A DNA stretch of 48,405 nt from Arthrobacter sp. HMWF013. Lineage in GTDB: Bacteria; Actinomycetota; Actinomycetes; Actinomycetales; Micrococcaceae. The stretch is from the NCBI RefSeq assembly GCF_003061105.1, contig NZ_QAIQ01000122.1, forward strand, positions 1-48,405. The letters run 5' to 3'. This document shows positions 16,104 to 25,130 of this stretch, piece by piece. Each line of letters opens with the position of its first letter. Positions within the stretch are counted from its first letter, which is position 1. The position numbers and the translations under genes are program-made. Under the pieces are notes generated by a model, which was given only the letters and a program-made list of their open reading frames with translations, made no database searches and was not told the DNA's origin.

Positions 16104-17984
16104 TCAGATTCCCGCCGAACGTGTGACGTGCAGGGCGTGACTTGGACCGAACTCAGAGGCAAGCTCGACGGCTTCCATCCTTGCGGTCTCTAGCGAGGGC
16201 GTGTTGGAGATCAGGTGACGGGTGTACTCCTGCTGGGGGTTCCCGAGGATGGCGGCGGTATCGCCGTACTCGACGATGCTGCCGTTGGCGAGCACGACGA
16301 TCTTTTGCGCAATGGAGCGCACCAAAGGCAGGTTGTGGGTAACGAAGACCATCGACAGCCCGAGCTCGCGCTGCAGGTTGCCCAAAAGTTCAACGATCGC
16401 TGCCTGCACACTTACATCGAGGGCTGAGGTGACCTCGTCGCATACGAGCACCGACGGTGATGAGATCAGTGCCCGGGCAATGGCAACACGCTGCCGCTCG
16501 CCACCCGAAAGTTGGTCGGGGTATCGACGGGCGTAGCTGGCGGACAGCGATACCTGCTCCAACATTTCCGCGACCCGATGGTCCGCTTCGCGGCCAGAAG
16601 CGATGCCGAAGACCTGCAGCGGTTGGCCGACGGTCTCCCCCACGGACTTGCGCGGGTTCAGCGAACCGTACGGATTTTGGAATACGTACTGGATCTGGCG
16701 TCGGACGTCCGTGCTCCGGGCATGGGCGGAGGTTGCAAGGTCGAGATCGCCGAGTCGAATGCTGCCGGTCCAGTCACGATGGAGACCGGCAATCGCACGG
16801 GCTGTGGTGGTCTTGCCGGAACCGGACTCACCCACGATGGCCAGGCATTCATGGTGCTCCAAGTCCAGATTGATCGAGTGGAGCACCTCGGTGTCGCCGT
16901 AGTGAGCTACTAAGTTCTTGAGACTGAGCACTGGAGCGGAGGAATCGACACGAGGGCTTTGCACCCTTTCTCCCGGCGTCACCGCCTGTAACTTCACCAC
17001 CTCGAGTGCCTTGATGCAGCGCGAAGTGTGACCGCCCACGACCTGTAGCGGCTCGGGCACCTTTTCGTCGCACTCTGGCGAGTGAAGTTGGCAGCGGGGC
17101 GCGAACGCGCAGCCAGGGGGGCGTGACCCCGGGGATGGGGCGTGACCGGGAATCCCGACGAGGACGCGACTGCCGGTCAGCCGTGGGATTGCACCCACAA
17201 GTCTCCGGGTATAGGGGTGGGCCGAAGACTCGAAAAGCTGGTCGGCCGGACCCAGTTCCACGATCCGACCGGCATACATCACTGCGACCCGGCTCGCTAC
17301 GGCGGCAACTACCGCGAGGTCATGGCTCACGTAGAGTGCGGCTGAGCCATAAGCGGCGGCCAGATCGCGCACCGTTGCCAGAACAGTGGCTTGGGTGGTG
17401 ACATCGAGCCCGGTGGTCGGCTCGTCGAGGACAATTAGTCGCGGGCGGTTGGCAAAGGCCATTGCGAGTCCGATGCGCTGCTGCTGCCCGCCTGAGAGCT
17501 GGTGGGGGTAGCGGCGTAGGTACTCCGGGTCGTCGGGGAGGGCAACTTCGCGCATCATTTCGGCAATGCGCGCCGTATTTTCAGCATCACTGGTGGAACC
17601 GTGCGCTTTCAGTGCCTCACGCAGTTGTACGCCAATCCGCAGTGCAGGGTTCAGGGACGAAGCCGGATCCTGGGGCACGTACGAGACCAGCGATCCGCGA
17701 AGGCGACGAAGTGCAACGTCATCCATCTCAAGGACGTCCTGGTCACCAAGCAAAACGCTGCCGCTAACGATCTTGAGCCCGCGACGCGCGTGTCCGAGCA
17801 GGGATAGCCCCACCGTAGTTTTCCCTGAGCCGGACTCGCCCACAACTCCGAGCACCTCGCCCGCGGCAATTTCGAACGACAGGTCGGTGACGACTGGGAC
17901 TCCCGACGTCGTCGCTATTTGAAGTCCGCGGACAGTTACGGCCGCTCCGGTCTTTGTGACTGCGGCTTGTTGGTCGATGCTCAT
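16104..17984 (-). CDS. Dipeptide/oligopeptide ABC transporter, fused double ATPase
   Basis: A 626-residue protein made of two complete ABC ATPase domains of the DppD/DppF type. The first half has Walker [31 protein letters not shown], Walker B LIVLDEPTTGLD and the iron-sulphur-like tail PPGCAFAPRCQLHSPECDEKVPEPLQVV seen in oligopeptide transporters. The second half has [31 protein letters not shown] and VLVCDEVTSALDVSVQ (the usual P after DE is replaced by V). It powers import at the membrane. The start ATG overlaps the stop of the permease gene (ATGA). It is the last gene of a four-gene SBP-permease-permease-ATPase operon controlled by a promoter near 21754-21799. Confidence 0.92.
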   Translation of the reverse strand: MSIDQQAAVTKTGAAVTVRGLQIATTSGVPVVTDLSFEIAAGEVLGVVGESGSGKTTVGLSLLGHARRGLKIVSGSVLLGDQDVLEMDDVALRRLRGSLVSYVPQDPASSLNPALRIGVQLREALKAHGSTSDAENTARIAEMMREVALPDDPEYLRRYPHQLSGGQQQRIGLAMAFANRPRLIVLDEPTTGLDVTTQATVLATVRDLAAAYGSAALYVSHDLAVVAAVASRVAVMYAGRIVELGPADQLFESSAHPYTRRLVGAIPRLTGSRVLVGIPGHAPSPGSRPPGCAFAPRCQLHSPECDEKVPEPLQVVGGHTSRCIKALEVVKLQAVTPGERVQSPRVDSSAPVLSLKNLVAHYGDTEVLHSINLDLEHHECLAIVGESGSGKTTTARAIAGLHRDWTGSIRLGDLDLATSAHARSTDVRRQIQYVFQNPYGSLNPRKSVGETVGQPLQVFGIASGREADHRVAEMLEQVSLSASYARRYPDQLSGGERQRVAIARALISSPSVLVCDEVTSALDVSVQAAIVELLGNLQRELGLSMVFVTHNLPLVRSIAQKIVVLANGSIVEYGDTAAILGNPQQEYTRHLISNTPSLETARMEAVELASEFGPSHALHVTRSAGI

Positions 17985-18886
17985 GCAGCACGCTCCCGAT
18001 CGATTCCTGCGGCGGCACGGGCGATTCCATCACCTATGAGGCCGCTGCCTACTGTGAGCAGGGCGATCGCAATGATCGGTAGCAGAGCGCCCCAAGGTTG
18101 AGTGGCCAACGCTGTCTGGTTCTGCTGTATCATCGTCCCCCAGTTCGGGCTGTTAGGATTCCCGGATAGTCCGAGGAAGGCCAGTGTCGCAATAATGCCG
18201 ATGGAGTAAGTCAATCGGAGACTTGCCTCAACCATCAGCGGTCCGAGGATGTTGGGTAACAACTCTCCGAACAGGATCCGTAGCCGCGACATGCCCATTG
18301 CCTGGGTTGCGCCAATGAAGTCACGCTCTACAACCGGCTGTGCCGCCCCTCGCGCCACCCGCGCCACCCGGGGCGCTGTCGTCAAAGCGATCGCGAGGAC
18401 GATGATCCAGGTTTCGGGCCCGACCAGGCTGACCGCAACGAGGACGAGCATGATCTGAGGGAACGCCATGAGAACGTCCATGCCCCGCATCAGGACATCA
18501 TCCCAAGCGTTGCGCGAGTACGCGGATATCAAGCCAATGGCGACCCCGAGCACGAGACCGATGGCAGTGGAAACAACGGCCAGTACCAGAATTTCGCCCC
18601 CGCCGGTTAGGAAGCGGCTCCAGACGTCCTGGCCCAGGTAGTCAGTGCCGAAAACCGTGCCGCTGGTGCCTGGCAGTGAGTTCGGGAGCGCGACGAACTT
18701 GTCGGGGGCGGATGGCGCCAGTAGCGGACCGAAAACTGCGATGGCCACCAAAAGGGCCACGGCCGCCACCCCGATCCGGGAGCGCCACAGCCGCAACGAT
18801 CGAGCCAGTAGCGTCGAAGAGCGCCCGGACGGGGCCTTTGTGTCGGCGCTCTCTGGGAGTGGGGGTGCTGCTACGGTCTGGCTCAT
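17981..18886 (-). CDS. Dipeptide/oligopeptide ABC transporter permease (DppC type)
   Basis: A 301-residue integral membrane protein with a cytoplasmic N-terminus, a first membrane segment VAAVALLVAIAVFGPLLAP, the GTDYLGQDVWSR motif that precedes the core in DppC/OppC proteins, and the EAA loop MGMSRLRILFGELLPNILGPLMVEASLRL. These define the DppC subfamily. ATG 18886 has GGGA 6-7 nt upstream. It forms the membrane channel with the permease encoded upstream (18957-19937), separated by 70 nt. The 3' end overlaps the ATPase gene by 4 nt. Confidence 0.92.
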   Translation of the reverse strand: MSQTVAAPPLPESADTKAPSGRSSTLLARSLRLWRSRIGVAAVALLVAIAVFGPLLAPSAPDKFVALPNSLPGTSGTVFGTDYLGQDVWSRFLTGGGEILVLAVVSTAIGLVLGVAIGLISAYSRNAWDDVLMRGMDVLMAFPQIMLVLVAVSLVGPETWIIVLAIALTTAPRVARVARGAAQPVVERDFIGATQAMGMSRLRILFGELLPNILGPLMVEASLRLTYSIGIIATLAFLGLSGNPNSPNWGTMIQQNQTALATQPWGALLPIIAIALLTVGSGLIGDGIARAAAGIDRERAA

Positions 18887-18956
18887 TCGAAGTCCCGTCG
18901 TGGTTGTTCGGCGGTGGTGTGAAATACAGAGAATAGAAAATGTTTGCGCGTGGTGC

Positions 18957-19937
18957 TCACAGACGTGTCCTCAGTCGAGGGGTGACAATGATCGTCCCGA
19001 TGTCAGCAAACATGTTGAGGATGACGTAGACGGCGGCGATTATCATTGCCAGGGCCTGCACGACCGGAATGTCGTGGTTGACCACAGCGTCCTGAAGCAA
19101 ACTGCCGATCCCTGGGTACGCGAAGACGTATTCGACTACGACGATGCCTCCGGCGAGATAGGCAAGAGTTATTGCGATCACCTGGAAGACTGGGCCGATG
19201 GCATTCGGTAGCGCGTGTTTATACAGAACTGTACGTTCGGGCAGCCCTTTGAGCCGGGCCATCTCGACGTAGTCGGTTTCCAGTACCTCGATCATCGAGG
19301 CACGCATGATGCGTGAAACGTATGGCGCCACAGCGATGACAAGTGTGGCGACCGGCAGGATCAGTCCATCCGGGTACTCCCAGGGCCAATGGCCCGGAGG
19401 AACAGGACTGATTGCAGGGAGCAGGTGCAGGACGGTGGTGGAAAACAGAATCACCAGCAGGACGGCTACGACAAACTCCGGCAACGCCGTCAGCACCAGC
19501 ATCGCGTTAGAGCTCACTTTGTCAAATTTCCGCTCCCGGCGCAGGGCGGCATACGAGCCGATAATGATGGACAACGGGATCGAGATGACTGCCGCGCACA
19601 CCACTAGGAGCGCGGAGTTGACGAGGCGCGGACCGAGCATGTCACCCACGGGTAACTGCGAGGCCAGCGACGTTCCAAACGTCCCGTGGAATATTCCACT
19701 AAACCAAGACAGATACTGGGTGAGCACAGGCTGATCGAGGTTCAGCTGTTTTCGCAGTACCTCCAGCCGATCCGGAGTCGCTTCGCGGCCCAGTATCGCC
19801 CGGGCAGGATCGCCTAGTGCTTGGGTCGCGGCGAAGACAATGACCGAGACCAGAAACAGGACCAGCATTCCGAGCAGGGCCCGGCGTAGAACGAAGCCAG
19901 GGATGCCTCCCCCGCGCAGCCTTTTCATGACTCTCAT
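18957..19937 (-). CDS. Dipeptide/oligopeptide ABC transporter permease (DppB type)
   Basis: A permease of about 326 residues starting MRVMKRLRGGGIPGFVLRR. The first membrane helix is ALLGMLVLFLVSVIVFAATQ, followed by GDPARAILGREATPDRLEVLRKQLNLDQPVLTQYLSW, the conserved DppB/OppB periplasmic segment. The EAA loop is ARLKGLPERTVLYKHALPNAIGPVFQVI. ATG 19937 lies 4 nt after the SBP stop; ATG 19928 is an alternative with GAGAG closer. The open frame extends about 95 residues further upstream, but that part overlaps the SBP gene in another frame and is not homologous. Together with the DppC-type gene it forms the pore. Confidence 0.9.
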   Translation of the reverse strand: MRVMKRLRGGGIPGFVLRRALLGMLVLFLVSVIVFAATQALGDPARAILGREATPDRLEVLRKQLNLDQPVLTQYLSWFSGIFHGTFGTSLASQLPVGDMLGPRLVNSALLVVCAAVISIPLSIIIGSYAALRRERKFDKVSSNAMLVLTALPEFVVAVLLVILFSTTVLHLLPAISPVPPGHWPWEYPDGLILPVATLVIAVAPYVSRIMRASMIEVLETDYVEMARLKGLPERTVLYKHALPNAIGPVFQVIAITLAYLAGGIVVVEYVFAYPGIGSLLQDAVVNHDIPVVQALAMIIAAVYVILNMFADIGTIIVTPRLRTRL

Positions 19938-19941
19938 CGAC

Positions 19942-21588
19942 TTAGGCAAACCAGATGTTTCGGAATCCGTGCCCGAAGTTGCCGAGGTTGTACTCCAGCT
20001 TGCTAGGCGAGAAGCCCTGCACGTTCGCGGCGTGTCCGTCGATCTTGTCGGGGAAGAAGGGGATGATGTAGCCGCCCTGCTCATATTCCGCCTTCTGCAT
20101 CTGACCCTCGATTTCGATCCGCTTTTCGGTATTTGTCTCCGCGAGTGCCTGACTGTAAAGGTCAGCGAAATTCGAACCGGCACCTTCCCGCGGCGGCCAA
20201 TGAGTCTCGTTGTACAGCCCATCTCGTAGCGAGCTCAGAGGGACCTGCAGCATGTAGGGGAACGGCGTCCAGAAGTCCACCGAGAACGGGTACTTAAGGA
20301 AATCCTCACCGTAAAACGTTGAACCGGGAAGGTTCTTGACGTTGACCGTCACCCCGGCTTCCTTGGCCTGCTGTGCGAACACCGTGGCTATTGACACCTG
20401 ACCGGCTGCGCCGTTGGTTGTATTAAGGTCGACGGTCAGTGACTCATGCCCCGCTGCCTTAAGTAGCGCTTTCGCCTGGGAAATGTCACGCTGTCGCTGT
20501 GGCAGATCAGCGTTGTAGGCAGGGTCGTTAAGCGAATAGAGATCGTTGCCGATCTTTCCGCGGCCGGAAGCCACCTGATCCAGCATGGCCTGCCGATCGA
20601 CAATCAAACGGAAAGCCTGGCGAACACGTTCATCATCGAACGGCGCTACGTCAATATTCATACATAGGCCAAGCCAGAATCCGTTCTGTGAAGACACAAT
20701 CCGGCTGCCCCGAGACTCCAAAGATGCAATCTGGGCCTGCGGAACATCGGTCATCGCATCGATCTGGCCGCCCAGCAGAGCATTCACCTGGGCCGTGGAA
20801 TCAGCGAAGTTGCTTATTGTCACCTGGTCGAACCAGGGCGATCCGTCACCCCGCCAATAATTCGGGTTACGCTCATGCACGCTTTGCTGACCGGGCGTGA
20901 AACTCTTGAGCTTGTAGGGCCCAGTCCCGATTTGAGTCGAAGGGTCTCCCGAAAAGGGCTTGTACCCCGTGGGGACGATAGAGAAGGCAACATTGGCAAG
21001 CTTTTCAAGAAGAGCTGAATCAGGCGTCTTGAGCGGCAATCGAACGGTGTACTTGTCCAGCTGCTGGATGTTGGCAATGTCCATGGAAGCTGTCATGACA
21101 TATGCATTGAGTGCGTTCGACTTGTCGCCCACGCGCTGGAGCGAATAGATGACGTCTTCAGCTGTCATCTCCTTGCCGTCGTGGAACTGGACACCTTGCC
21201 GCAGGTGGATTGTGTACTGCGTGGGAGAATCTGAATCGACTCGCTCTGCCAGCCCATCGTTTTGTATCTGGTAGTTGTCGTCGCGGTTTAGAAGGGTCTC
21301 CCAGGCAGTCAACCTGCGCGAGATGTCGGGCAAGGTTATTGCGTTTTGACCGTCCATGATGTCCTTGGATCCTCCGCCGGTGACCCCAAGCCGGAAGTTC
21401 CCGCCCCGCACGGGTTTACCGCCTGTAGACAAACCGGATGGGGAGGGAGCACCACCGGAACATGCTGCTATGGAGGTCGCCACAAGGAGCCCGCCAGCGC
21501 CGGCCAGCCAAGTCCGTCTAGTCAAGTAGGGGTTGGACCATGGCCCATTTTTCTCCTGGTTACGGCCAGAGTTCTCATTAGCAGTCAT
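19942..21588 (-). CDS. Peptide ABC transporter substrate-binding lipoprotein (SBP family 5)
   Basis: A 548-residue extracytoplasmic solute-binding protein. The N-terminus has a twin-arginine-like TRRTWLAGAGGLLVATS signal and a lipobox IAAC, so it is probably a Tat-exported lipoprotein. Family 5 features follow: LTAWETLLNRDDNYQIQNDGLAERVDSDSPTQYTIHLRQGVQFHDGKEMTAEDVIYSLQR, in order, and GTGPYKLKSFTPGQQSVHERNPNYWRG. ATG 21588 was chosen from AGGA 8 nt upstream and the signal peptide; the frame is open 248 codons further upstream but encodes no signal-like or homologous sequence. It is the first gene of the operon, with a well-formed promoter and shared operator at 21753-21799, divergent from the Rieske oxygenase gene. 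Ligand uncertain: peptides or opine/betaine-like compounds. Confidence 0.9.
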   Translation of the reverse strand: MTANENSGRNQEKNGPWSNPYLTRRTWLAGAGGLLVATSIAACSGGAPSPSGLSTGGKPVRGGNFRLGVTGGGSKDIMDGQNAITLPDISRRLTAWETLLNRDDNYQIQNDGLAERVDSDSPTQYTIHLRQGVQFHDGKEMTAEDVIYSLQRVGDKSNALNAYVMTASMDIANIQQLDKYTVRLPLKTPDSALLEKLANVAFSIVPTGYKPFSGDPSTQIGTGPYKLKSFTPGQQSVHERNPNYWRGDGSPWFDQVTISNFADSTAQVNALLGGQIDAMTDVPQAQIASLESRGSRIVSSQNGFWLGLCMNIDVAPFDDERVRQAFRLIVDRQAMLDQVASGRGKIGNDLYSLNDPAYNADLPQRQRDISQAKALLKAAGHESLTVDLNTTNGAAGQVSIATVFAQQAKEAGVTVNVKNLPGSTFYGEDFLKYPFSVDFWTPFPYMLQVPLSSLRDGLYNETHWPPREGAGSNFADLYSQALAETNTEKRIEIEGQMQKAEYEQGGYIIPFFPDKIDGHAANVQGFSPSKLEYNLGNFGHGFRNIWFA

Positions 21589-21752
21589 CGAATACGTCCT
21601 GATCTGTTGTCTGCGGGGAAGGGCAAGTGACAAGGTGCCCGATGCATCGGAGCTCGGCTCCTGATCGTGCGACGCCTTGGTGCGGATCCTTGCAATTGCT
21701 AAAAGCTGCTTCATGGACCGACCCGGGTTGTGACCGGAACCACGTCTCAAAC

Positions 21753-21799
21753 CAGTATGAAGCCATTCAGGATTGCTGGCAATAGCATCCTGCGAAGGA
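21753..21799 (-). promoter_or_regulatory. Promoter with RpiR-type operator for the peptide ABC operon
   Basis: On the minus strand: -35 TTGCCA (complement of 21777-21782), 17-nt spacer, -10 CATACT (complement of 21754-21759). The core TGAATGGCTTCATACTG matches the site before pdxS at 15 of 17 positions. The distal half is weaker (plus strand CGAAGGA at 21793-21799, 23 nt away). Confidence 0.55.
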
Positions 21800-21918
21800 C
21801 TTCGTACAGAAAACCGTTGACTGGTCTGGAAACTGTATGCGATGGTTAGTTTCACGCAGCTGCCGGGTGAATCGAGCAGTGTAGTAACGAAAATTTTGAA
21901 GCAAGGGAGACTGACACA

Positions 21919-23064
21919 GTGACCAGCGTCATAGAGCACGAAGAATATTTCACTACCCTGCCTCGGGAGTACTACCTCTCCCAGGAGATCTTTGACCGTG
22001 AAATCGATCAGATCTTCACGCAGCAGTGGCACTATGTCGCACACGAGTCGGAGATTCCCCGTAAGGGCGACTACGTGACCGTACAGCTGGTCGGTGAAAG
22101 TGTGATGATCACCCGGGACCAGAATTTGGCAGTAAACGCCATGCTTACGGCTTGTCGCCACCGAGGACATTCTGTGTGCAGCAACGCAAGTGGAAATGCG
22201 CGGCGGTTCGTGTGCCCGTATCACAACTGGAGCTTCGGGCTTGATGGTCGTTTGCTCAAGGCGCCCACTATCGATGATGTAAGCGTCGGCGGCCCGATCG
22301 AGTACAGCGAGTTCGGCCTTTTCCCTGTCCAAGTTGACGTCTGGCAGGGGATGATCTTTGTTTGCCTGTCAAAAGAACCCAAGGAACCGATTTCGCCGGT
22401 ACTGGACGACATTGCGCGCGATGTCCTTCCGCTTGAGCCCGCTCGCATGAAGAAGGCGTACGAGCTCACGTATGAAGTCGATGCGAACTGGAAGTCGCTC
22501 ATTGAGAACTTCCTGGAGTGTTACCACTGCACGGGGAACCATCCCGAGCTCTGTGAGCCCATGGACCTTGACGCGACTGTCGAAAGCTCCATCCGGCCGG
22601 CCGTGGAGGTTTATGGCGGCGGACTTCCGCTCAAGACCGGAATGAAAACGTTGTCGCCTAATGGCGAAGTTATGTCCCGCCCACTGCTCGGGACGCTGGA
22701 AAATGGCGCTGAAATCCCTGATGCGTTCGGTGCTGGTTTCGGGATCCAGCCGTTTTTTACCCGCGCCTTCTTTCACGTAGACCATGCCGTAATCCACAGC
22801 ATTCGTCCTGTGGAGCCTGGTCACGTGCAGTGGGTTACACGCTGGTTCGTCCATGAAGACGCCGTTGAAGGCACCGATTACAACGTGGACGACCTGACTT
22901 CAATGTGGAAAGTGACAAACGAACAAGACATTGCGCTCCTCACCGAAGCGTTCCGCGGTGTGAAGTCCCGACACTGGACACCTGGACCCCTCAGTGCCGC
23001 AAAGGAGCCAGCCATCAAATCGGCACTATCTCAGTATCTTCTGATGATGGATGCCCCTTCCTAA
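21919..23064 (+). CDS. Rieske non-heme iron oxygenase, quaternary-amine demethylase type
   Basis: A 381-residue alpha subunit. The N-terminal LPREYYLSQEIFDREIDQIFTQQW is typical of the glycine betaine/stachydrine demethylase branch (GbcA, Stc2). The Rieske 2Fe-2S ligands are C79, H81, C99 and H102 (CRHRG and CPYHNW). The mononuclear iron histidines lie in ECYHCTGNHPE (H203, H207). The start is GTG 21919 with AAGGGAGA 8 nt upstream. It would hydroxylate an N-methyl group, releasing formaldehyde, with electrons from the reductase encoded 206 nt downstream. Glycine betaine, stachydrine and carnitine-like compounds are candidates; substrate choice cannot be read here. The linkage to RuMP genes supports a demethylase rather than a ring hydroxylase. 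Confidence 0.85.
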   Translation: MTSVIEHEEYFTTLPREYYLSQEIFDREIDQIFTQQWHYVAHESEIPRKGDYVTVQLVGESVMITRDQNLAVNAMLTACRHRGHSVCSNASGNARRFVCPYHNWSFGLDGRLLKAPTIDDVSVGGPIEYSEFGLFPVQVDVWQGMIFVCLSKEPKEPISPVLDDIARDVLPLEPARMKKAYELTYEVDANWKSLIENFLECYHCTGNHPELCEPMDLDATVESSIRPAVEVYGGGLPLKTGMKTLSPNGEVMSRPLLGTLENGAEIPDAFGAGFGIQPFFTRAFFHVDHAVIHSIRPVEPGHVQWVTRWFVHEDAVEGTDYNVDDLTSMWKVTNEQDIALLTEAFRGVKSRHWTPGPLSAAKEPAIKSALSQYLLMMDAPS

Positions 23065-23270
23065 GCTCTGGGCAGGCGTCGTTGATTAAACCCCACTTCC
23101 ATCCGCTGAAGCCGTCCACACCGCGCCCAGCTTCACCTCGCATCAGCATCTGAAGGAGATCAAATTGCTTAAGAGGCCGTCGGGCAGCCGAGTTTCCAGC
23201 TACGCTCACCGACTCGTCAGCCGGCTGTGCGACGAAGCATTGAGCGGTTCCCGCACGGTCGGAGCCATAA

Positions 23271-24350
23271 ATGGCAGTTGAGTCATATCAGCTCAAGGTT
23301 CTGGACGTCATCCGCGAGACAACAGACGTCTGCTCCGTCGTGCTTGAGGTTCCGTTGGAGGTGCGCCAGACGTTTTCGTTCCGGCCGGGCCAGTTCCTGA
23401 CCGTGGCCGTGCCGGGCGAATCTGAGGGGATTGTGGCGCGCTGCTACTCACTCTCTGGTAGTCCACTCGACGATACCCGGCTGACGTTTACCGTGAAGCG
23501 CACCGAACAGGGGTACGCCTCCAACTGGATCTGCGACCGACTTCGCCCGGGGCACACCTTGCAGGTGCTCCCACCCAACGGCATATTCACCCCGGCCTCA
23601 CTGGAGGTTGATCTACTTCTGTTCGCGGCGGGCAGCGGGGTGACTCCGATTATGTCCATCGCACGTCACGCCCTTGCCGCTGGAACGGCTCAAGTCGTCG
23701 TCTTCTGCGTTAACCGTGACGAGCGGTCGATTATCTTCGCCGATGAGTGGGAAAATTTGATCGCTCAATACCCCGACCGCTTGCAAGTCCTGCATTGGCT
23801 TACGGCAGTTCAAGGGCGTCCCACCCAAGAGAAACTAGCCGCTTTCGCGGGCCAGTACTTCGCTTCCGACACTTTCGTTTGCGGACCGGAAGAATTCATG
23901 AAAGTGACCGTGGCGGCGCTTGAGGATCTTGGTTTTCCCAGGGACCGCTTCCGCCAAGAAAAGTTCGTATCTCTCCGCGGAAACCCATTCGCAGCTACCC
24001 CCGAAAGCCCGGAGACGGGCGTCGCGGCTGGAGATGGGCTTAGCGAGGGCAGTGAGACGGACCTGCGGCGGCCGCTGGCCGAACTCGAAATTGAACTCAA
24101 CGGTGAAGTGCACAACTTCCCCGATTGGACCCCCGAGTGCACGTTGCTCCAATTCCTGGAGAGCAAAGGTGTGAAGGCTCCGTACTCCTGCCGGGAGGGC
24201 GAGTGCGGCGCGTGTGCCGTCCGAGTGCTTGAGGGCGAGGTAGCGATGATCCGGAACGATGTTTTGGAGGAGGATGAACTGGCCGACGGTCTTCGTCTTG
24301 GCTGCCAGTCGCTTCCGACCACCGATCGGGTCCGTGCTACGTATTCCTAA
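23271..24350 (+). CDS. Flavin/2Fe-2S oxygenase reductase (GbcB/KshB-like)
   Basis: A 359-residue three-part electron-transfer protein. The N-terminal FAD domain has RCYSLSGSP, and the NAD(P) domain has LLLFAAGSGVTPIMSI and VCGPEEFM. A linker rich in Glu/Ser (about 245-265) is followed by a C-terminal plant-type ferredoxin domain with ligands C307, C312, C315 and C345 (CREGECGACAV). This domain order is that of class IB/III oxygenase reductases such as GbcB, PaaE and KshB. It takes electrons from NAD(P)H to the Rieske oxygenase. It is on the same strand as the oxygenase after a 206-nt gap, and a hairpin terminator follows. ATG 23271 is preceded by CGGAG. Confidence 0.9.
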   Translation: MAVESYQLKVLDVIRETTDVCSVVLEVPLEVRQTFSFRPGQFLTVAVPGESEGIVARCYSLSGSPLDDTRLTFTVKRTEQGYASNWICDRLRPGHTLQVLPPNGIFTPASLEVDLLLFAAGSGVTPIMSIARHALAAGTAQVVVFCVNRDERSIIFADEWENLIAQYPDRLQVLHWLTAVQGRPTQEKLAAFAGQYFASDTFVCGPEEFMKVTVAALEDLGFPRDRFRQEKFVSLRGNPFAATPESPETGVAAGDGLSEGSETDLRRPLAELEIELNGEVHNFPDWTPECTLLQFLESKGVKAPYSCREGECGACAVRVLEGEVAMIRNDVLEEDELADGLRLGCQSLPTTDRVRATYS

Positions 24351-24391
24351 TTTGTCGCGGGCATTCAATAGGGCTGCCTGTGAGCGGACGG

Positions 24392-24423
24392 ACATGGGTC
24401 AAACGGGTACCCATGTATTTTTC
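24392..24423 (+). terminator. Terminator after the oxygenase/reductase genes
   Basis: ACATGGGT (24392-24399) pairs with ACCCATGT (24409-24416) over a 9-nt loop and is followed by ATTTTTC. It lies 42 nt after the reductase stop. Confidence 0.65.
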
Positions 24424-24566
24424 GGCGGTCGCAGGCCCCTCAACCGGCCCCAGGTTCCATTTGGGTAGGAGCAGAAACCGGGAACCGAAAATCCCGTTCT
24501 TCCGTGTAGTCTGCAAATGCGCAGGGCAGGCGTAGTACGTCCATAATTCAGGTTCCGCGTCTGCAA

Positions 24567-25130
24567 TCAAAGATGCGGTCGGTAGGTCAGGCTGATGAGT
24601 AGGTCCCTCAGCCGGCCACGGCTCTCTTCGTCTCGGATAGCGCCCCACATGGGGGCTGCACTTGCACCATCGGCGGCCGAGGTGACAACCTGCAGTAGCT
24701 CGGAGGGAAGACCGTCCTCGCCTAAGTCGGTGGCCCATCGTGCGGCATCGTGTCGGGCAGCAGCCTCGATAGTTGGGATGCTCATCAGTTGAGCGATAAC
24801 GACCGTACGATCGTGAGCTGATGTCTGATCGTGGCGGTCCACAAAACAAGCTCGAATGTAGCTCCGTGCAAGCCGACCGATTTGCTTGTCTTCTGGGTCG
24901 ATAAGCTCCAAAACGATGGAGCGAAAATTCTCGAGTGAGTCCTCGACAAGGGAGAGCAGGAGCTTCTCTCGGGTCGAGTAGTGGTAGATGAGTCCCCCTT
25001 TAGTGACGCCGGCCTCCGCAGCGACATCGTCTAGGCTTGCCGACATCCCGCGCACGCGAATTGTGCGCCAAGCGGCGTCCAGCAATATTCTCCGAGTCTG
25101 CTCGGGAGATCGTCCCGCGACTCGTCCCAT
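24567..25130 (-). CDS. TetR-family transcriptional regulator
   Basis: A 187-residue regulator. The N-terminal HTH is classical (RRILLDAAWRTIRVRGMSASLDDVAAEAGVTKGGLIYHYSTREKLLLSLVED), with GLIYHYF-like recognition helix end, and the C-terminal helical domain is variable. GAGGAG lies 6 nt before ATG 25130. It is convergent with the oxygenase/reductase pair, so it is a candidate local regulator of that pair or of the amino acid ABC operon to its right. Upstream lie two direct copies of CGTTATCG (25142-25149 and 25165-25172), a possible self-binding site. Confidence 0.88.
   Translation of the reverse strand: MGRVAGRSPEQTRRILLDAAWRTIRVRGMSASLDDVAAEAGVTKGGLIYHYSTREKLLLSLVEDSLENFRSIVLELIDPEDKQIGRLARSYIRACFVDRHDQTSAHDRTVVIAQLMSIPTIEAAARHDAARWATDLGEDGLPSELLQVVTSAADGASAAPMWGAIRDEESRGRLRDLLISLTYRPHL

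Noticed and set aside
21589-22332. Upstream extension of the peptide SBP reading frame
   Set aside because: It would place the signal peptide in the middle of the protein and run across the divergent Rieske gene; ATG 21588 has its own RBS.
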